Shown here: positions 36,816 through 48,847 of the stretch, piece after piece
Layout of the letters: the number at the start of each line of letters is the position of its first letter
Position numbering within the stretch: the first letter of the stretch is position 1
NCBI RefSeq assembly: GCF_010015445.1
Contig: NC_053114.1
Span: 31,085,079 to 31,149,078 of the forward strand
Length of the DNA: 64,000 nt
Direction: 5' to 3'
Source of the DNA: Perca fluviatilis
Taxonomy: Eukaryota; Chordata; Actinopteri; Perciformes; Percidae
Made by a program: the position numbers and the translations under genes
Notes under the pieces: model-generated
Databases searched by the model: none
What the model saw: only the letters and a program-made list of their open reading frames with translations
Told to the model about the DNA's origin: nothing

Positions 36816-37124
36816 TGAGGCCTGCAGGCTGACAGTGAGTAAAGCTCCTTTGTGGCCCAATGCCTCACGCTGCTGTCCCCCTTTTCTAAAAACACAGCCT
36901 ACAGGCATGTCTCACACACGTATGTGTGCATTCACATGCACACACATACACACACACACACACACAAGTATGTATACACTCCGATCTTGACCTCCTCTTT
37001 CTCATCGATGCTCTACTCCTCGCCTCTCTTTTCTTCTTTCTCGGTTTGCTGCCTCAGGCTTCAGTAAACCCTCTTCTCTCTCCCTCGATTTATCTCTATC
37101 TCTATATCTCTCCCTGAGATTAAT

Positions 37125-37180
37125 GTAGGTAAATTCATGACTCATGAAGTATTCATTTGCATGTTAATTCAAGTGCTGGG
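37125..37180. promoter_or_regulatory. Possible intronic enhancer motif cluster
   Basis: Within 30 bp lie an AP-1 type TGACTCA (37138-37144), an octamer ATTTGCAT (37155-37162) and a homeodomain-type TTAATT. Clustering in non-repetitive intron sequence suggests regulation, but no conservation could be tested. Confidence 0.25.
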
Positions 37181-38039
37181 GACGTTGGACTAGATCTTAC
37201 CTCCCAGCTTGTGCTAGATTTATTACCATCTTTTTTGTAACATGATGCTCTCTATGATTAAAACTTGCCTATAATGAAAGCGTCATCTACATTCCGAGAT
37301 CACTGCTACAAGAAGCTAATATTAAGGAACACGCTTGAAGAAGCAGGTTGTTCACTCACAGACTTTTACTTATGTATGACTGAGCTAATACATTAAGACA
37401 ATCTAAACTTTACTGGAGTTCGCTGAAATGTCTATGCTTATATTGCTAATATTAAGAATTGCAATGGTTAGTTGGGATATTGGAGTGTAGTAGAGCAACT
37501 GACTGTGTGCCTGGAGTTTCTTGCATGACAAAGAGACTCCAGACAGCATAGGAGATGGGTTTCAATGGTAAAATTTAGGGAGCTGCAGATGGAAGGGGGA
37601 CTTTGTCAGACAGAGAAATACAGCAAGCCAGATGGAAGTGGTCTGATTTTGGACAGGGAGCTGTAGCGAGTCCCTGATGAGAAAGTTTAGGAATGTGAGA
37701 AGAGCCTTTAAATCTGCATGAGCATGTTGTGGCTGAAACGTTGTCTGTCTGCCATCACACTGAGATGCTTGGGTTCATGTCTGGGCAAGGGCCAAAGCGT
37801 TGATTTTGTGGTAACAGAGAACTGTCTGTCCTTTTTTCTTGAACTGGAAAGCTACAAACACATGACAATGTCTACTGATCAGCTGGCACCAGTTACCTAG
37901 CAACAGTACTGGATCAAGAGTGGGATTATAAGAACAGGATGGGACCCGATCCCAAAAGTAATGAAGCACTGAGAGACACTGTGATGAAGTTAATGGAGCA
38001 GAACTCTTGAAATCAAACTGGATTTAACACATTTATGGT

Positions 38040-38755
38040 TTCAGTTGGTCGGTCCATCTCTTTGGTCCAGACTGAAATATCTCAACTTAACTATCAGATG
38101 GATCGTCATTAAATCCTGTACATTCATGATCCCTGGATGATGAAACATAATGACTTTGGTGATCCCATGACTTTTCCACTAGTGCTACCATGAGGTTGAC
38201 ATTTTTGGTTTCTAGTGGACTTTCTAAACAACTATTCACTATTCAGATATCCATAATGCCCCAGTGGTGAATCTTAATGACATTGTTGATCCCTTGACTT
38301 TCCCTCTAGCACCACCAGCACATCAAAAATAATTTGACTTATCCAGTGAAATATCTTAACATCTACAAGATGATTTGGCACAAATTTTGCTAGCCTACAT
38401 TTTGAACATTCATGTTCCCCGCAGGATGAATCTTAATAACGATGGAAGTGAGGAAGTGAAAATTTCACATTGTTGAATAGTTTGCTTTATGAACAAATAC
38501 CTGCAAAATTCCCATCAGCCTCAGTACTTTCTATATATAGCTAATTCAATGACTTTAGAATGCTAACATGCATAACTTGGATAATTAACAATGTAAATAT
38601 TATCTTCTTATTATCTGCTTACCTACTTAACAGTCATTGCTACCATGTTTGAATGCTGATGTTAGCATTTTTAGCATTTAGCTCAAAGCACCACTGTGCT
38701 TACTTAAAGTCAAGCCTCACAGAGCTGCTAGCATTGCTGTAGACTCAGGTCTTGT
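38040..38755 (+). repeat. Interspersed repeat family G, long copy with internal subrepeats
   Basis: Carries GGTCGGTCCATC, TGGTCCAGACTGAAATATC and CATGAGGTTGACATTT, then a second related block, ending with GCATTTAGCTCAAAGCACC and CCTCACAGAGCTGCTAGC. The same order, inverted, is seen at 54935-55600. I recall it as common in teleosts. Confidence 0.7.
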
Positions 38756-39725
38756 TTTTTTTATTAATTTTGGAGGTAATGTTTAGTTCGTACCTTGGTT
38801 TCTCCAAATGCTAGCTACTTTAAAATGATTGTACTGTATGACGACACTGACCCATCTTTCTCTTATATTCCAAGGAAGAAGTTAATTCAGCTAATGGCTA
38901 CCAGCTGCTCAAAAACACCAACAGAGAAATATTTTCATTAATGGCTAGTCTTATATATCCTGCTGAGTGTTCCCCTGCAGTGACACACTCCACCCGTCTC
39001 CACTGACATCCACGTTAGCTTGTGCTCCATAGCCTTGTTCAGTCATTTGTGATTCCGTGGTGACCGTTATGTTGATCCTTGGTTCTAGAGAAGTGGCAGT
39101 AACACGGCATACATTGCTTAACCAGACCAAATCCCCTGACAATCCGACAACAGTCTGAGTCAACAATGCCAAACCAGACTCAGCACAGCTTTGCTTGCAG
39201 CTTCAGTGTTAGGTGGCAGGTTGTTTTGCAATGTAAATGCAAAAGTTGGTGATTAAAAAAAAACAGCAGGAAGCACAGGGCTACAAAGCGCTTTAGGACT
39301 GTAGAAGAGGAAGGAGGAAGGAGGGAAGAAAAGAGGAATTAAATGGAGGTAAAAGGTAAAATGAGGACATTTACAGCTCTTTCCTCTATCTCTCCTTTGC
39401 TCTCATTGCCAGTCAGTTAACCAACAAAATGAATATGATGAATATGTAACAGCAGCTGTTGTTTATAACAATAAGTCTCAACTTGAAATCTCTCGTCTGC
39501 TTCTCTCTCTTCCTCTCCTCCAGCTCCAAAACATCCTGCTTTCCTCCTCATTTCACCCTTTAATGCTTTTTCTCTGAAATTGTTAACTAGGCCTCTTGGA
39601 TCGTCTTCTTTGTTTAGACCTCAATTTCTTCTCCTTACTTCATTCAAAGCATCTTAGCTCATTTCCTTACTGCTCTCCTCTTCTACTCTCCTCACACACA
39701 CTAACAGTTGCAAACATCAGCTTAC

Positions 39726-39921
39726 TTGTATGGGATGTGCTTGCTCCCGTTGACCAGGGCCAGGATCACGTTGCCGAGGGCAGATAGGGAAAGGCACAGA
39801 GGGGCCGAACTTGGCGAAGAGTTCTCCTTGCTTTTGCCCCCTGCTGCTCCTCCTCCTCCAAGTACTTTGACATCACAGCTACCCAGGTCTAGCAGGTGGA
39901 GGCGACTGCGACCCCCTGACA
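39726..39921 (-). CDS. kif26b: kif26b exon w7: switch II region
   Basis: Acceptor TTGCTAG, donor [26 protein letters not shown] stands where active kinesins have the DLAGSE switch II, fitting a nucleotide-handling defect. A Gly-rich insert and then [20 protein letters not shown] follow, the conserved helix 4 region. Confidence 0.93.
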
Positions 39922-40743
39922 CTAGCAAAGTGAGAAAATATTTTAAAAGACAGGAAAGACAGAGGATGCTGGAGTACAAATGAAAGTCGAGCAAAAATTC
40001 AATTAAAAAATTCATCTTTCAGTCTTTGATTTATCTAGTGACCATTCTGCAGGTTCAATTTTCCCCAATTAAAATCCTGATAATCTTTTAAAAGGTGCTC
40101 AATAAAGAGAAGTGATTTGTGAGAGTATATGATAAACAACTGAACTATATCATAAACAAACAAATTAAATTTCTGTGGTAGTACACACGCGCACACACGC
40201 ACACACACAGTACACACAGTACACAAACATTTCTGCCTTATTCTCTCACATATGCATGCGTTTAATACGAAAAGTAATTATGAGCACTTAAATTGTTATA
40301 TTCAGTGATATTTTGATCAGACATTTGTCACAGTCTCTCTTGGTCAAACACACAAAGAAACTCTACCCCTGCATTTTTATTGATGTAGACATGAGTGCAT
40401 GTGTGATGTGACTGTGAATTAATCTAACAAAACATCTATATAAGAATCACGCAGTCTGTGACAGGTATGTGTACAACTCTGTCAAGAATTCTGATGCTTA
40501 AACTCCTTATTTATCCATAGTGACTACAGGTAAATACATTGATCTGTCTATAATTGTTGTGTACACTCGCAATATTTCAATAGTAAACTGCATGTTTGCG
40601 GCTGCTTTTATTCTAATATGATTAACAGATGAAGGACTCACAGCAGGCAACGTGCGATGGTGTAGTATCTGCAGCAGTGTAAGTAGCTGTTTGTTTGTTG
40701 TTAAGTATTAATGTTAATAATTATTAGAACAAACAGTACTTAC
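39922..40743 (-). other. kif26b: kif26b intron 6 (822 bp)
   Basis: Short CA tract near 40190-40210; no other feature. Confidence 0.85.
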
Positions 40744-40930
40744 TCCCTCCTTTGCCTGTCTTTTCCATTCGATACTGGTATATGTGTAATGTAAACAGCA
40801 TGTGTGAGTTTCTGTGTTCTTCTTCGGTGGTGTTGGGGCGTTGACTACTGTGGCGAGCTGCTATGGCTGCATCCAGAAACCAGGCTGCCTTCTCTGGGGT
40901 CGGAGCACGCAGTTCAGACTGGTTCTGGAG
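40744..40930 (-). CDS. kif26b: kif26b exon w6: switch I region
   Basis: Acceptor ATTTTCCAG, donor [32 protein letters not shown] opens the exon. [17 protein letters not shown] replaces the usual NxxSSRSH switch I context and keeps only the NSH core. Confidence 0.93.
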
Positions 40931-41184
40931 CTGGAAAATGTGTGGGAAGAGAAACAAATTGTGAATTTAAAGAATAATCAAGAGCCAGACAAGAGGGAAG
41001 GTACCATTTAATCTTAGCCGAGGCTCGGATAACCTACCAAGAAGTTTCCAATTACTGTTAATATTGTGTTATATGAGGATTCGTCATGTACTGGATTAAT
41101 AGGCATATTCAAATAAAGCATTTTGCCTGCAGGTATCAGAGACAGAGATAGAGGGAAGCAGAGGTGAGTAAGACAGAGAGAGAG

Positions 41185-41275
<91 letters not shown>

Positions 41276-42068
41276 TACTGCAGGATATCATTTCTGATGA
41301 GATTATGTCAGATTAGTTAAGGATTACACAGATGTTCTTGTATCAGACTCTATAATCCTATAAACATAGAACTGCAGCAATGTGCACACTATTCCCCCTC
41401 TGTCACTCAGTTAATTTTTGGCGCTCTTCTACATAGACTCTATCCAGACTGCTATGTAGTTACTACCTTCAAATGAACAATACAAATTATAATGGTGATA
41501 AGATTTAGTGTCATAAGTAGCCTTTTGTTGTCTGAAACACGCTCATTAAAGTAGATTGATTTTAGTAAATTCAAAAATGTCCCTGTCAGCCAAGTCAATT
41601 TAAAAAAAGCTTTTATATAAAAAGACAAAACACATACATTTAGTCTTCGTACTTATTTATCCTTTTTTGTTTGTGATGTCAAGTCTTGCACTTGACACTG
41701 TTCTTCTTTGATTCTGACTTAACCAGTCAGAAGCTCTAACCCTATTTGAAGTGTAACAGCTATTTCTGAACCTGGTATTTTAAAAGATTCCTGGTTTATT
41801 TTGGAAATGAAGGGACTCTAATAGCCGATACTAAAGCTCTCATTCTGTACCTGCTGCTTCAGTGTGTGCATAAGCAAGCTTGCACATCTCACAGTAGCTA
41901 AAACAAAAAAGAACTGCCTGAGGCTATAAAGAAACAAAGGTAAAGCATATTGGTACAAGGCTGTTCATACACACACTCGCAGGATTTAATCTACAGCAGC
42001 CACATTACATCAACGAATGCTACACAATGTGTGCACGTGTTTGTGCCTGTGTGTGTTTGTGTCTTTAC
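40931..42068 (-). other. kif26b: kif26b intron 5 (1.1 kb)
   Basis: Contains a GT array at 41188-41274; no other feature. Confidence 0.85.
41188..41274. repeat. (GT)n microsatellite, 87 bp
   Basis: Perfect GT array preceded by a short GA tract, in kif26b intron 5. Confidence 0.97.
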
Positions 42069-42185
42069 CTGCATGCCACAGATGGGGTCCTCGCACAGGT
42101 AGACTCCAGGTGACTGTCCATCCTGTAAGCTGCCTGTCGATACTTCAGACAGCAAGTCTTTAAGGTTCTCCTCTTTTCCCCAAAC
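42069..42185 (-). CDS. kif26b: kif26b exon w5
   Basis: Exactly 39 codons, phase 0. Acceptor TGTGTAG|GTTTGG is reached straight out of a TG repeat; donor [30 protein letters not shown] and [15 protein letters not shown] are nearly identical to human KIF26B. Skipping this exon would keep frame but delete part of the motor fold. Confidence 0.92.
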
Positions 42186-42274
<89 letters not shown>

Positions 42275-42302
42275 AGTTACAAATATTAGTTATTATAGGC
42301 AA
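42186..42302 (-). promoter_or_regulatory. kif26b: 3' splice region made of (UG)n, AG-free for over 110 nt
   Basis: On the - strand (TG)n fills 42272-42188 and ends TAG at the exon. There is no AG between 42302 and the acceptor. The best branch-point match, CTAAT with A at 42286, lies 100 nt from the splice site. A normal polypyrimidine tract is absent, as at the TG-repeat acceptor of CFTR exon 9. Confidence 0.65.
42188..42272. repeat. (AC)n microsatellite abutting kif26b exon w5
   Basis: 85 bp of perfect AC on + (TG on the gene strand), filling about a third of a 267-bp intron. Confidence 0.98.
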
Positions 42303-42452
42303 CTGATGTCAGATACGACACTGCAGCACTACAGCTACTGCCACTACCACTTACTGCTAGTAGCCTCCTTTCCCAAAGGTCTGTATCAGTAATGGCATCT
42401 GTTTAACTCTTCAAGGAACGTTTCAAATTGAGGTCTTGCCAGTAACACTGAC

Positions 42453-42598
42453 CTCAACTGCAGAGACGCGAACAGAGAAGCGTGCTCCTGTTTTCTCCTT
42501 CCTCTCATTGATTAGCTTAAACAACCAGGAGATGGCACAGGGGATTATACCCAGGGTCTGGAGAGAGTCATCACGGCCAATCATGGTGTAGGATTTAC
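42453..42598 (-). CDS. kif26b: kif26b exon w4: P-loop second half
   Basis: Acceptor CTCTTCCAG, donor [24 protein letters not shown] completes the P-loop begun in w3; [14 protein letters not shown] and FSVRVSAVE follow. Almost identical to human. Confidence 0.94.
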
Positions 42599-42707
42599 CT
42601 GGAAGAGACAGACAACAACACAAAATAGGAGAACAGAAAAAGATGTCAAAAAGAACATCATCAAAAAAGACTCCTAGGGAAAAAAAGTGCTTTGTATGAA
42701 TAACGGA

Positions 42708-42768
42708 ACACTGCAACATATTGACTATGCTACAGGCAATAAAGTTCTAAAGCTCTGTGTGTGTGTGA

Positions 42769-42806
<38 letters not shown>

Positions 42807-42841
42807 GTGTGAGTGTGTGCGTGCGTGCGTGCGTGCGTGTG
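42708..42841. repeat. Duplicated segment plus GT array, copy 1
   Basis: AACACTGCAACATATTGAC and GCTACAGGCAATAAAG lead into a (GT)n that ends in GTGC units. Paired with 43498-43612. Confidence 0.85.
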
Positions 42842-43497
42842 AGAATTGTGTGCATTTTAATGCCTGATCATGCATGTTCACCCGGAGCCTCCAGATCGGT
42901 CCCTTTGAGCCACAAGATGATGATTACCCCCGGCCCACACACACACTGTCACACCTGCTCTGGCTGTCAGGAGTAGGAGATCAAACACACACTTAAACAA
43001 AGCCATATGTCACGCCTAACAATCACACCAACACAAAAAAACATTTGCAAAAAACAGAGGACATCAAAAGCCTGACTCGTGTGATGCAGGGTAGATAAAT
43101 GTGTTCAGCTTTGTTCAGAGATGGCATGGAGGGGCGGTTGTCAGCTACACTGTAATTTTACATTGTTCTCCCTCAGTGTTTCCTGGAGCATCTAGACTTA
43201 CTGTCAAAACAAAGATGCATTTCATGATTTGCCACAAAAACTTGTTTAAAGCCACACTGTGTCATTGACTTTGATTTAACTGATTTACCAGTTGATTTCT
43301 TTAATATGACTCCCTCAGTCATAATGGCTCTATGTAGTATTGCGACCATAGCAACAGAGCACTTGAACAACCCTCTTTTTTCTTTTTGCCTTTCAGGACT
43401 GTAAATAAGTAGTAGAGTGTTAAATGACACATCTACGTGAATATATGCGTTTCCTTCTGTTCTTACTACCACAGGCTGTCAGGACGTGGTCAGTAAC

Positions 43498-43539
43498 ACA
43501 ACACTGCAACATAGTGACTCTATGCTACAGGCGATAAAG

Positions 43540-43612
<73 letters not shown>

Positions 43613-43690
43613 CGTCGGCGCGTGCGTGTGGTGGTGGTGTGGGCGGCGGTGCGTGCGTGCGCGGCGTGTCGTCGGTTGTTGTTGTGCGTA
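43498..43690. repeat. Duplicated segment plus GT array and CG-rich tail, copy 2
   Basis: AACACTGCAACATAGTGAC and GCTACAGGCGATAAAG precede (GT)n at 43543-43608. This passes into an irregular GCG/GTC-rich stretch (43609-43690) with CpG density far above the rest of the window. Confidence 0.85.
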
Positions 43691-43989
43691 GCGTCGTCTC
43701 CTCATGTATGTCTGTGTAGTTGATGTATAGTATAGTATCCTTGTAATTGGTCTCATCAAGCAGAGCTGCTGATACTGTCAGAGAGAAAGTGAACAGGGTG
43801 AGAAAGTGTAAGAGAAGGAAGCAGTGTGAATAGGTGAATGCTGGCTTGTATTGTAAAGCGCTTTGAGTGGTCACTAAGACTATAAACAGTATCAGTATCC
43901 TTTTCCCTATTCAATGAAAACCTGCTTTGTCTTTGTGAAAGTGTGCATGTGTGTGTGTACACGAATAGACTTGCGTCTGACTACCCATG

Positions 43990-44330
43990 TCTACAGCCAC
44001 GGGCCACAGGGCCGAAGATAAATGCTCGTTGTGTTACTATCCCCATTTTAATTAGGAAAAAGGTAATGCCGTTATAATGCAGCCTCATTAAGATCCATGG
44101 CCTTAGGTGAGCTATTTAACAAAGAATGATCTCTGTTTAAACCGTAACCAGCAATGTCAGAGCCACTCCACAGCATTAATATACAGTAATATTGATTAAA
44201 AGAGCAAACTCGTTTTTGATGGATCATATAAAAGCCCTTGCAGTATTAAAGCCAGATAATCTTGTCATTTAACAAAATCAAACACTGACAATAAGAAGTC
44301 TGTTGTTTAGGGGCATGTTAGGCATATTGG
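43990..44330. other. Non-repetitive intronic stretch with homeodomain-like sites
   Basis: Sequence without simple repeats or known elements, with TTTAATTAGG, TTATAATGC, CCTCATTAAG and CATTAATATAC. It resembles conserved non-coding DNA in texture only. Confidence 0.2.
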
Positions 44331-45366
44331 TTCTCACAGTCATATTATACACAATGAATCATCATCATAAATCATGACAGTCATTTTCATGTGTCAATAT
44401 TTGAAAGCTGAATAATAAGCATGTAAACATGCTGAGATGCAAAACATTGATGTAGACCGGCTGTCTGATGTGTACATCGTGTTGGGTTAAAGTCTTGAGA
44501 GATCTGTGGTGATTATATATGCATTTGTTTGTTTGATCTGTCCTATACATCGGCCTTTTTGAGAAAGAAATGGGCAGGTTCTGCTCTCTGCCTACTCTTT
44601 AGCATTCTTGTTTGAAAATATTGACCGAAAGAAACCTAAATCCTGATTTAAAGGAGAGTCCCTATTTAGAACAACTTAGGTCTTATTTTCATATCTGGCA
44701 ATCCTTCTCATTCCTAGACTTACCATGCTTGCCGCAGTTGTGTGCACTCATGGTTTTCCTGTGCAATGAGTTTGTTATGGACATCACAGGTGTGTTATGC
44801 CTTTTTATTAGAGAGTGTACCAAAACCCCAGGATCAGTGCTGGGCTGTGAGGTGATTTTGGGGTAATGGTTGCATTTGGTATAACAGTATCACATGAGAA
44901 AAACTAAACTAAACTGCTGAAATTATTTTACAACCTGTGATTGTCTGACTGCTCATGTTTTCTGCCTCATTGAACCTTCATGCTAGTGACTTTGCCATGT
45001 TCCCATTCTTAGCAATTACTCTAATGAGTTATTGTAACCGATGGTAATGACATAAAAAATGAAAAAAATAAGACCCAGGTTGTAAATTACCAAAACTACT
45101 AAAATACAATATATACATGAGTTCTCTTAATTAACATATTTGAGTTTGAATTTTGGTTTTTACATAGAACGTTATCACAGTTTGTTCCAGTAAATGGCTC
45201 GGCCGTTAACACAGAAGTATTCTCTGCTGAACTGCAGCATTTAAACTCTCTGCTTTGTCCTCTGCCAGCAGTTCAAGGGGTCTTAGAAACTCTGTATGAA
45301 GATCACAAGCCAAGAAGGGTAATGCTGATTGTATGTACAGGGATAAACACAACAGGGGCTGAGCTA

Positions 45367-45479
<113 letters not shown>

Positions 45480-45801
45480 CAGTGCATGTATGTGTGTTCA
45501 TGTTGCAGTGTGCAGTAAGGGGTCCTGACCCTTTTTAAGACAGCTTCTCTAAAAACCAGCTTCAGAAGGATTAGAGAGAGAGAAAAGAATACAGAAACAC
45601 AGACAGAGCAGACTGAGAATGCTCTCAGCGTCAGCAGACACTAATCCTCTTCTTTCTCTCTCTGATAGATGAGAGCCAGTGAGAGACAACCAAATGAAAG
45701 ACTGACAGACACACTGATGGTCAGACACACACTAAAGATGACTCACAACAAGCCACACATACTCTGATTTTGTAGTCTGCGTTCATGTGTGTGAGAGTTA
45801 C

Positions 45802-45895
45802 CCAGCTTGGAGTGTCCAAAGCAAAAGACACAGCCATCTGCTCCGTTCACCACTGACTGAATCACCTCAGCAACCGTTCCCGCGCACACCTCCGC
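45802..45895 (-). CDS. kif26b: kif26b exon w3: P-loop first half
   Basis: Acceptor TTGCTAG, donor [32 protein letters not shown] then [12 protein letters not shown]. The Walker A region reads GHSKLGKS across the w3/w4 junction, against GQTGSGKT in active kinesins. Confidence 0.93.
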
Positions 45896-46546
45896 CTAGC
45901 AACAGGCAGATACAGAGAGATGAGGGTCAAGAAAAGCATAAATACCTAAACCTATAGATACACTTGGTTTGTTAGAGCAGCGTTTAAAGGATGTATTTGT
46001 GGTAGCCATAGAGGGTGTTAACATTTGAGTGAGATTAAAAAACAAGTACTGTAGATGATGGGTGTGTTTCTCATTAGTGTCGTTGTTCCTGCATTTAGCA
46101 TTAACACTAAGTCAGCAGAATGGGAAAGCATCATGTTATGTCGACTTGGGAGCTTAGTGCCTTATTCCAAGATATAAGTTATTCCTATTGCTGTTACAAT
46201 TAATCCAAAAAATACAAATTTTTATTACATATTAGTATCAGTTGGTTAACTAGGGAAACCAAATACAGTGTTTAGCTCCTTTTACATTTTATATTGACTC
46301 TATCAGTGCTAAAGGAATAGTTTGGAAGTTAGCTTAGCACTAAGACTGGAAGCAGGGGGAAAGATCAGATAGCCTGGTTATTTCCAAAGTTCAAAAATAC
46401 ACCTTATCCAGTCACTATAATGTCAATCTGTCTGTATCTATAATTATTTTAATAAAACACTGTCTCACGGTGTAATGTCATTAAAGGTTTTGTTTAAAAT
46501 CACATCCAAGTCTTTTGTTTTATAAGCTCACAATCTTTTATCATAC
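45896..46546 (-). other. kif26b: kif26b intron 2 (651 bp)
   Basis: Carries a degraded family D repeat fragment at 46309-46480 (AAAGGAATAGTTTGGAAG, TTAGCTTAGCACTAAGACTG). Confidence 0.75.
46309..46480. repeat. TTAA foldback family D, degraded fragment
   Basis: Shares AGGAATAGTTTGGAAG, a GACTGGAAGCAGGGGG block and AGCCTGG with the copies at 14671 and 25524. Confidence 0.5.
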
Positions 46547-46762
46547 CTGTGATGCATCAGGAGGGAACGCAGCATCAAAGGTGAACATCTTTGGAGGGAC
46601 CTGATTGGCTCCTGCCTTTTTCTGGGAGGCAGTGCTTGGTGTCTGATTGGCTGAGGGTTCCATGATGGTGATTTGTTTCTTCCTGGGATCCACTTTAAGG
46701 AAGGAACTGGACTCTGCTGCGTCCGACTGAGACACTGGGCACACACGCACCATCACTTTCAC
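46547..46762 (-). CDS. kif26b: kif26b exon w2: N-terminal motor strands
   Basis: Acceptor ACCCTCAG, donor TCACAG|GTATGA. 72 codons, phase 0. [12 protein letters not shown] is the first motor strand; [16 protein letters not shown] and [19 protein letters not shown] match human KIF26B. The loop between them is diverged. Confidence 0.94.
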
Positions 46763-46869
46763 CTGAGGGTAAGACACAGAAAACACATATTCAGATACTA
46801 GTGAACATAAAATAGGACAAAGACACCTGCAACGTTATACCTCACAAAAACCCAATACAGATTAGTGTA

Positions 46870-47707
46870 TATGTGCCAGTCACTAGAAAGAGACAAAAAA
46901 AACTGTCCAACTTCTCCTCTACAGTGCTTAACCAGCCTTTAGATACACATACAAATAGGGCCAAAAAAATCACTGAAGCAATCGGGATTTACATGTCATG
47001 TTCAATTCGCCCGTATTCACTCGTAGAGGAGCCTGTCTTCAAGTATTTGCTGTATGTACTTGAACCTCGTTACAACCCCCTGTCTGTGGTTACAACATGC
47101 CATCCCGTCCCCATATGAGGCAAACTGTTGTCCCTTCCATGTACAACCAAACACGGACGTTGATGGAGCACGAGTTGAAAGCTGCACCCTCCGTTTCACT
47201 AACGACTGATGGTTGGACTTCTCGTGCTACGGAAAGCTATCTCATGGTGACTGCTCATTTTATTGACTCTGAGTGGGAAATGAAAGCGTCAGTTCTACAG
47301 ACGCGGCCCCTGTATGAGCAGCACACAAGCACTCACCGAGCTGAGAAGCTACAGGAGGTTGTGGCAGCGTTGGTAGAATTTTTGTTTTGTCATTATTCTA
47401 TGTAATTTGCACTTTCATAAATAAGAGATGCTGTATTTTCAGTTTAATAGCTGATTGTTTATTTTGTTTACAAGTTACAGATGGAGTCTGGAGATGATGT
47501 GGGGTAGGCTACTTATTGTTTACTGTTTACATCTTACTTTACACACTTCAGGCTGTTGCAGCTAGCTCAGGGGAGAAACTGTATGACACTAGGTGGTACA
47601 GCCTGAGACATCTGCATTTTCCCTCCATTGTACCGAAATCGTACCGAACCGTGATGTCTGAAACCGAGGTATGAACTGAACCGTGACTCAAGTGTACCAT
47701 TCCACCC

Positions 47708-47709
<2 letters not shown>
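46870..47709 (+). pseudogene. Relic hAT (ZBED-type) transposase in the kif26b intron
   Basis: The + strand reads RAKKITEAIGIYMSCSIRPY and VFKYLLYVLEPRY, then shifts frame near 47085-47110 to RQTVVPSMYNQTRTLMEHEL and SVSLTTDGWTSRATESYLMV. These are hAT/ZBED core motifs. The C-terminal dimerisation part is missing, then CCATTCCACCCCTA at 47696-47709 looks like the 3' terminus of a teleost hAT element. The 5' end is not recognisable. The frameshift and truncation show it is dead. Confidence 0.75.

Positions 47710-47754
<45 letters not shown>
47710..47754. repeat. (AT)n microsatellite at the hAT relic end
   Basis: AT array immediately after the ACCCCTA terminus. Confidence 0.95.
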
Positions 47755-47758
<4 letters not shown>

Positions 47759-48847
47759 TATATATAACTCATCTATTAATGTGGTTCTTATTTTAGCCAT
47801 ATTGGCATCACTGCTTAATCTTACCCACTTACACTTTCAGTTTTTTTTCTGAGGAAACCTACCCAACAACTTTGAACAGATTTGATCGTTCTGAGGGTTT
47901 GTAGTTTAAAGGCATTAAAACTCATCTGTGCCTTAGCTGAGACAAAAGACTCCCAAAGAGTCACAACATTTAGTTGTTTAGTTTAGACTTCTGTGAATAT
48001 GCTCTCACATCACCTTATTCGCCCTAAGTGCTCCTTCTACCTTCCCCTCCTTTACATGTCACTCTTTCCTTATCTCTTTTCCCTCTATCCTAATCCCTTC
48101 CCTTTTCTCTCCTCAGCCTTCCTGTCTACCTTCAGCTCACTGCCACATATCAAAAGCCTGGAGTGTAGGAATCCTATTTTAGCTTTCTCTTCTGCTCTTA
48201 CTCCCACTCCTGTCATAAACTGTTAGCAGACACAATTTACCGTCTGACAGCTACTGTTGTTTTCTTTGATATCAGAGCAAGCAAAAATGCTGCGTCATCG
48301 AATCTGAGTGAGTTCCAGAACATTTTACCACATAAACAACATTTTCGCTGTTAGTTCAAAGTTTTTTAAAGTTTGAACTAGCAGTCTATTATTGCTCTCT
48401 TGCTCCTCCTTTTGGCTCATCTGGGTGAATTAGTCTTTGTCTCTTTTACTCTTTTGAGCCGTCAGTGTCTATATCACTCTTTGTTCAGACTGTCTGCCTT
48501 ATTCTCTCAGTTTGTCACAAAATCTTTCTTCCTGCTACATGCTATATGATTATCCAGAAGATTTACCCCAGATTTTACCTTCTGACAATTGGGAGAGAGG
48601 CTTGGTTAAAGCAGATGAATGGTGCAGAGTGTCAGATGCAATGAGAGCTTTATGGTTTCAGTCTTAACCACTACAACTGTCTCAGAGACTGATCATCAAA
48701 TATATTTGATATTTACACTGTGACATTGGATGGATTCTGATATGTGTGGGGATAGTGATACATTATCTAAATCTGATTACCTTTAAGAATTATACTTTAG
48801 TGATGGTGGTCTAGATTTTTTTGCTTTCTGTCACCCTTCCACTGGTT

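Noticed and set aside
38951..39172. 73-codon - strand frame in kif26b intron 7
   Set aside because: It resembles no protein I know, fits no splice phase with its neighbours, and the w7-w8 junction is already complete without it.
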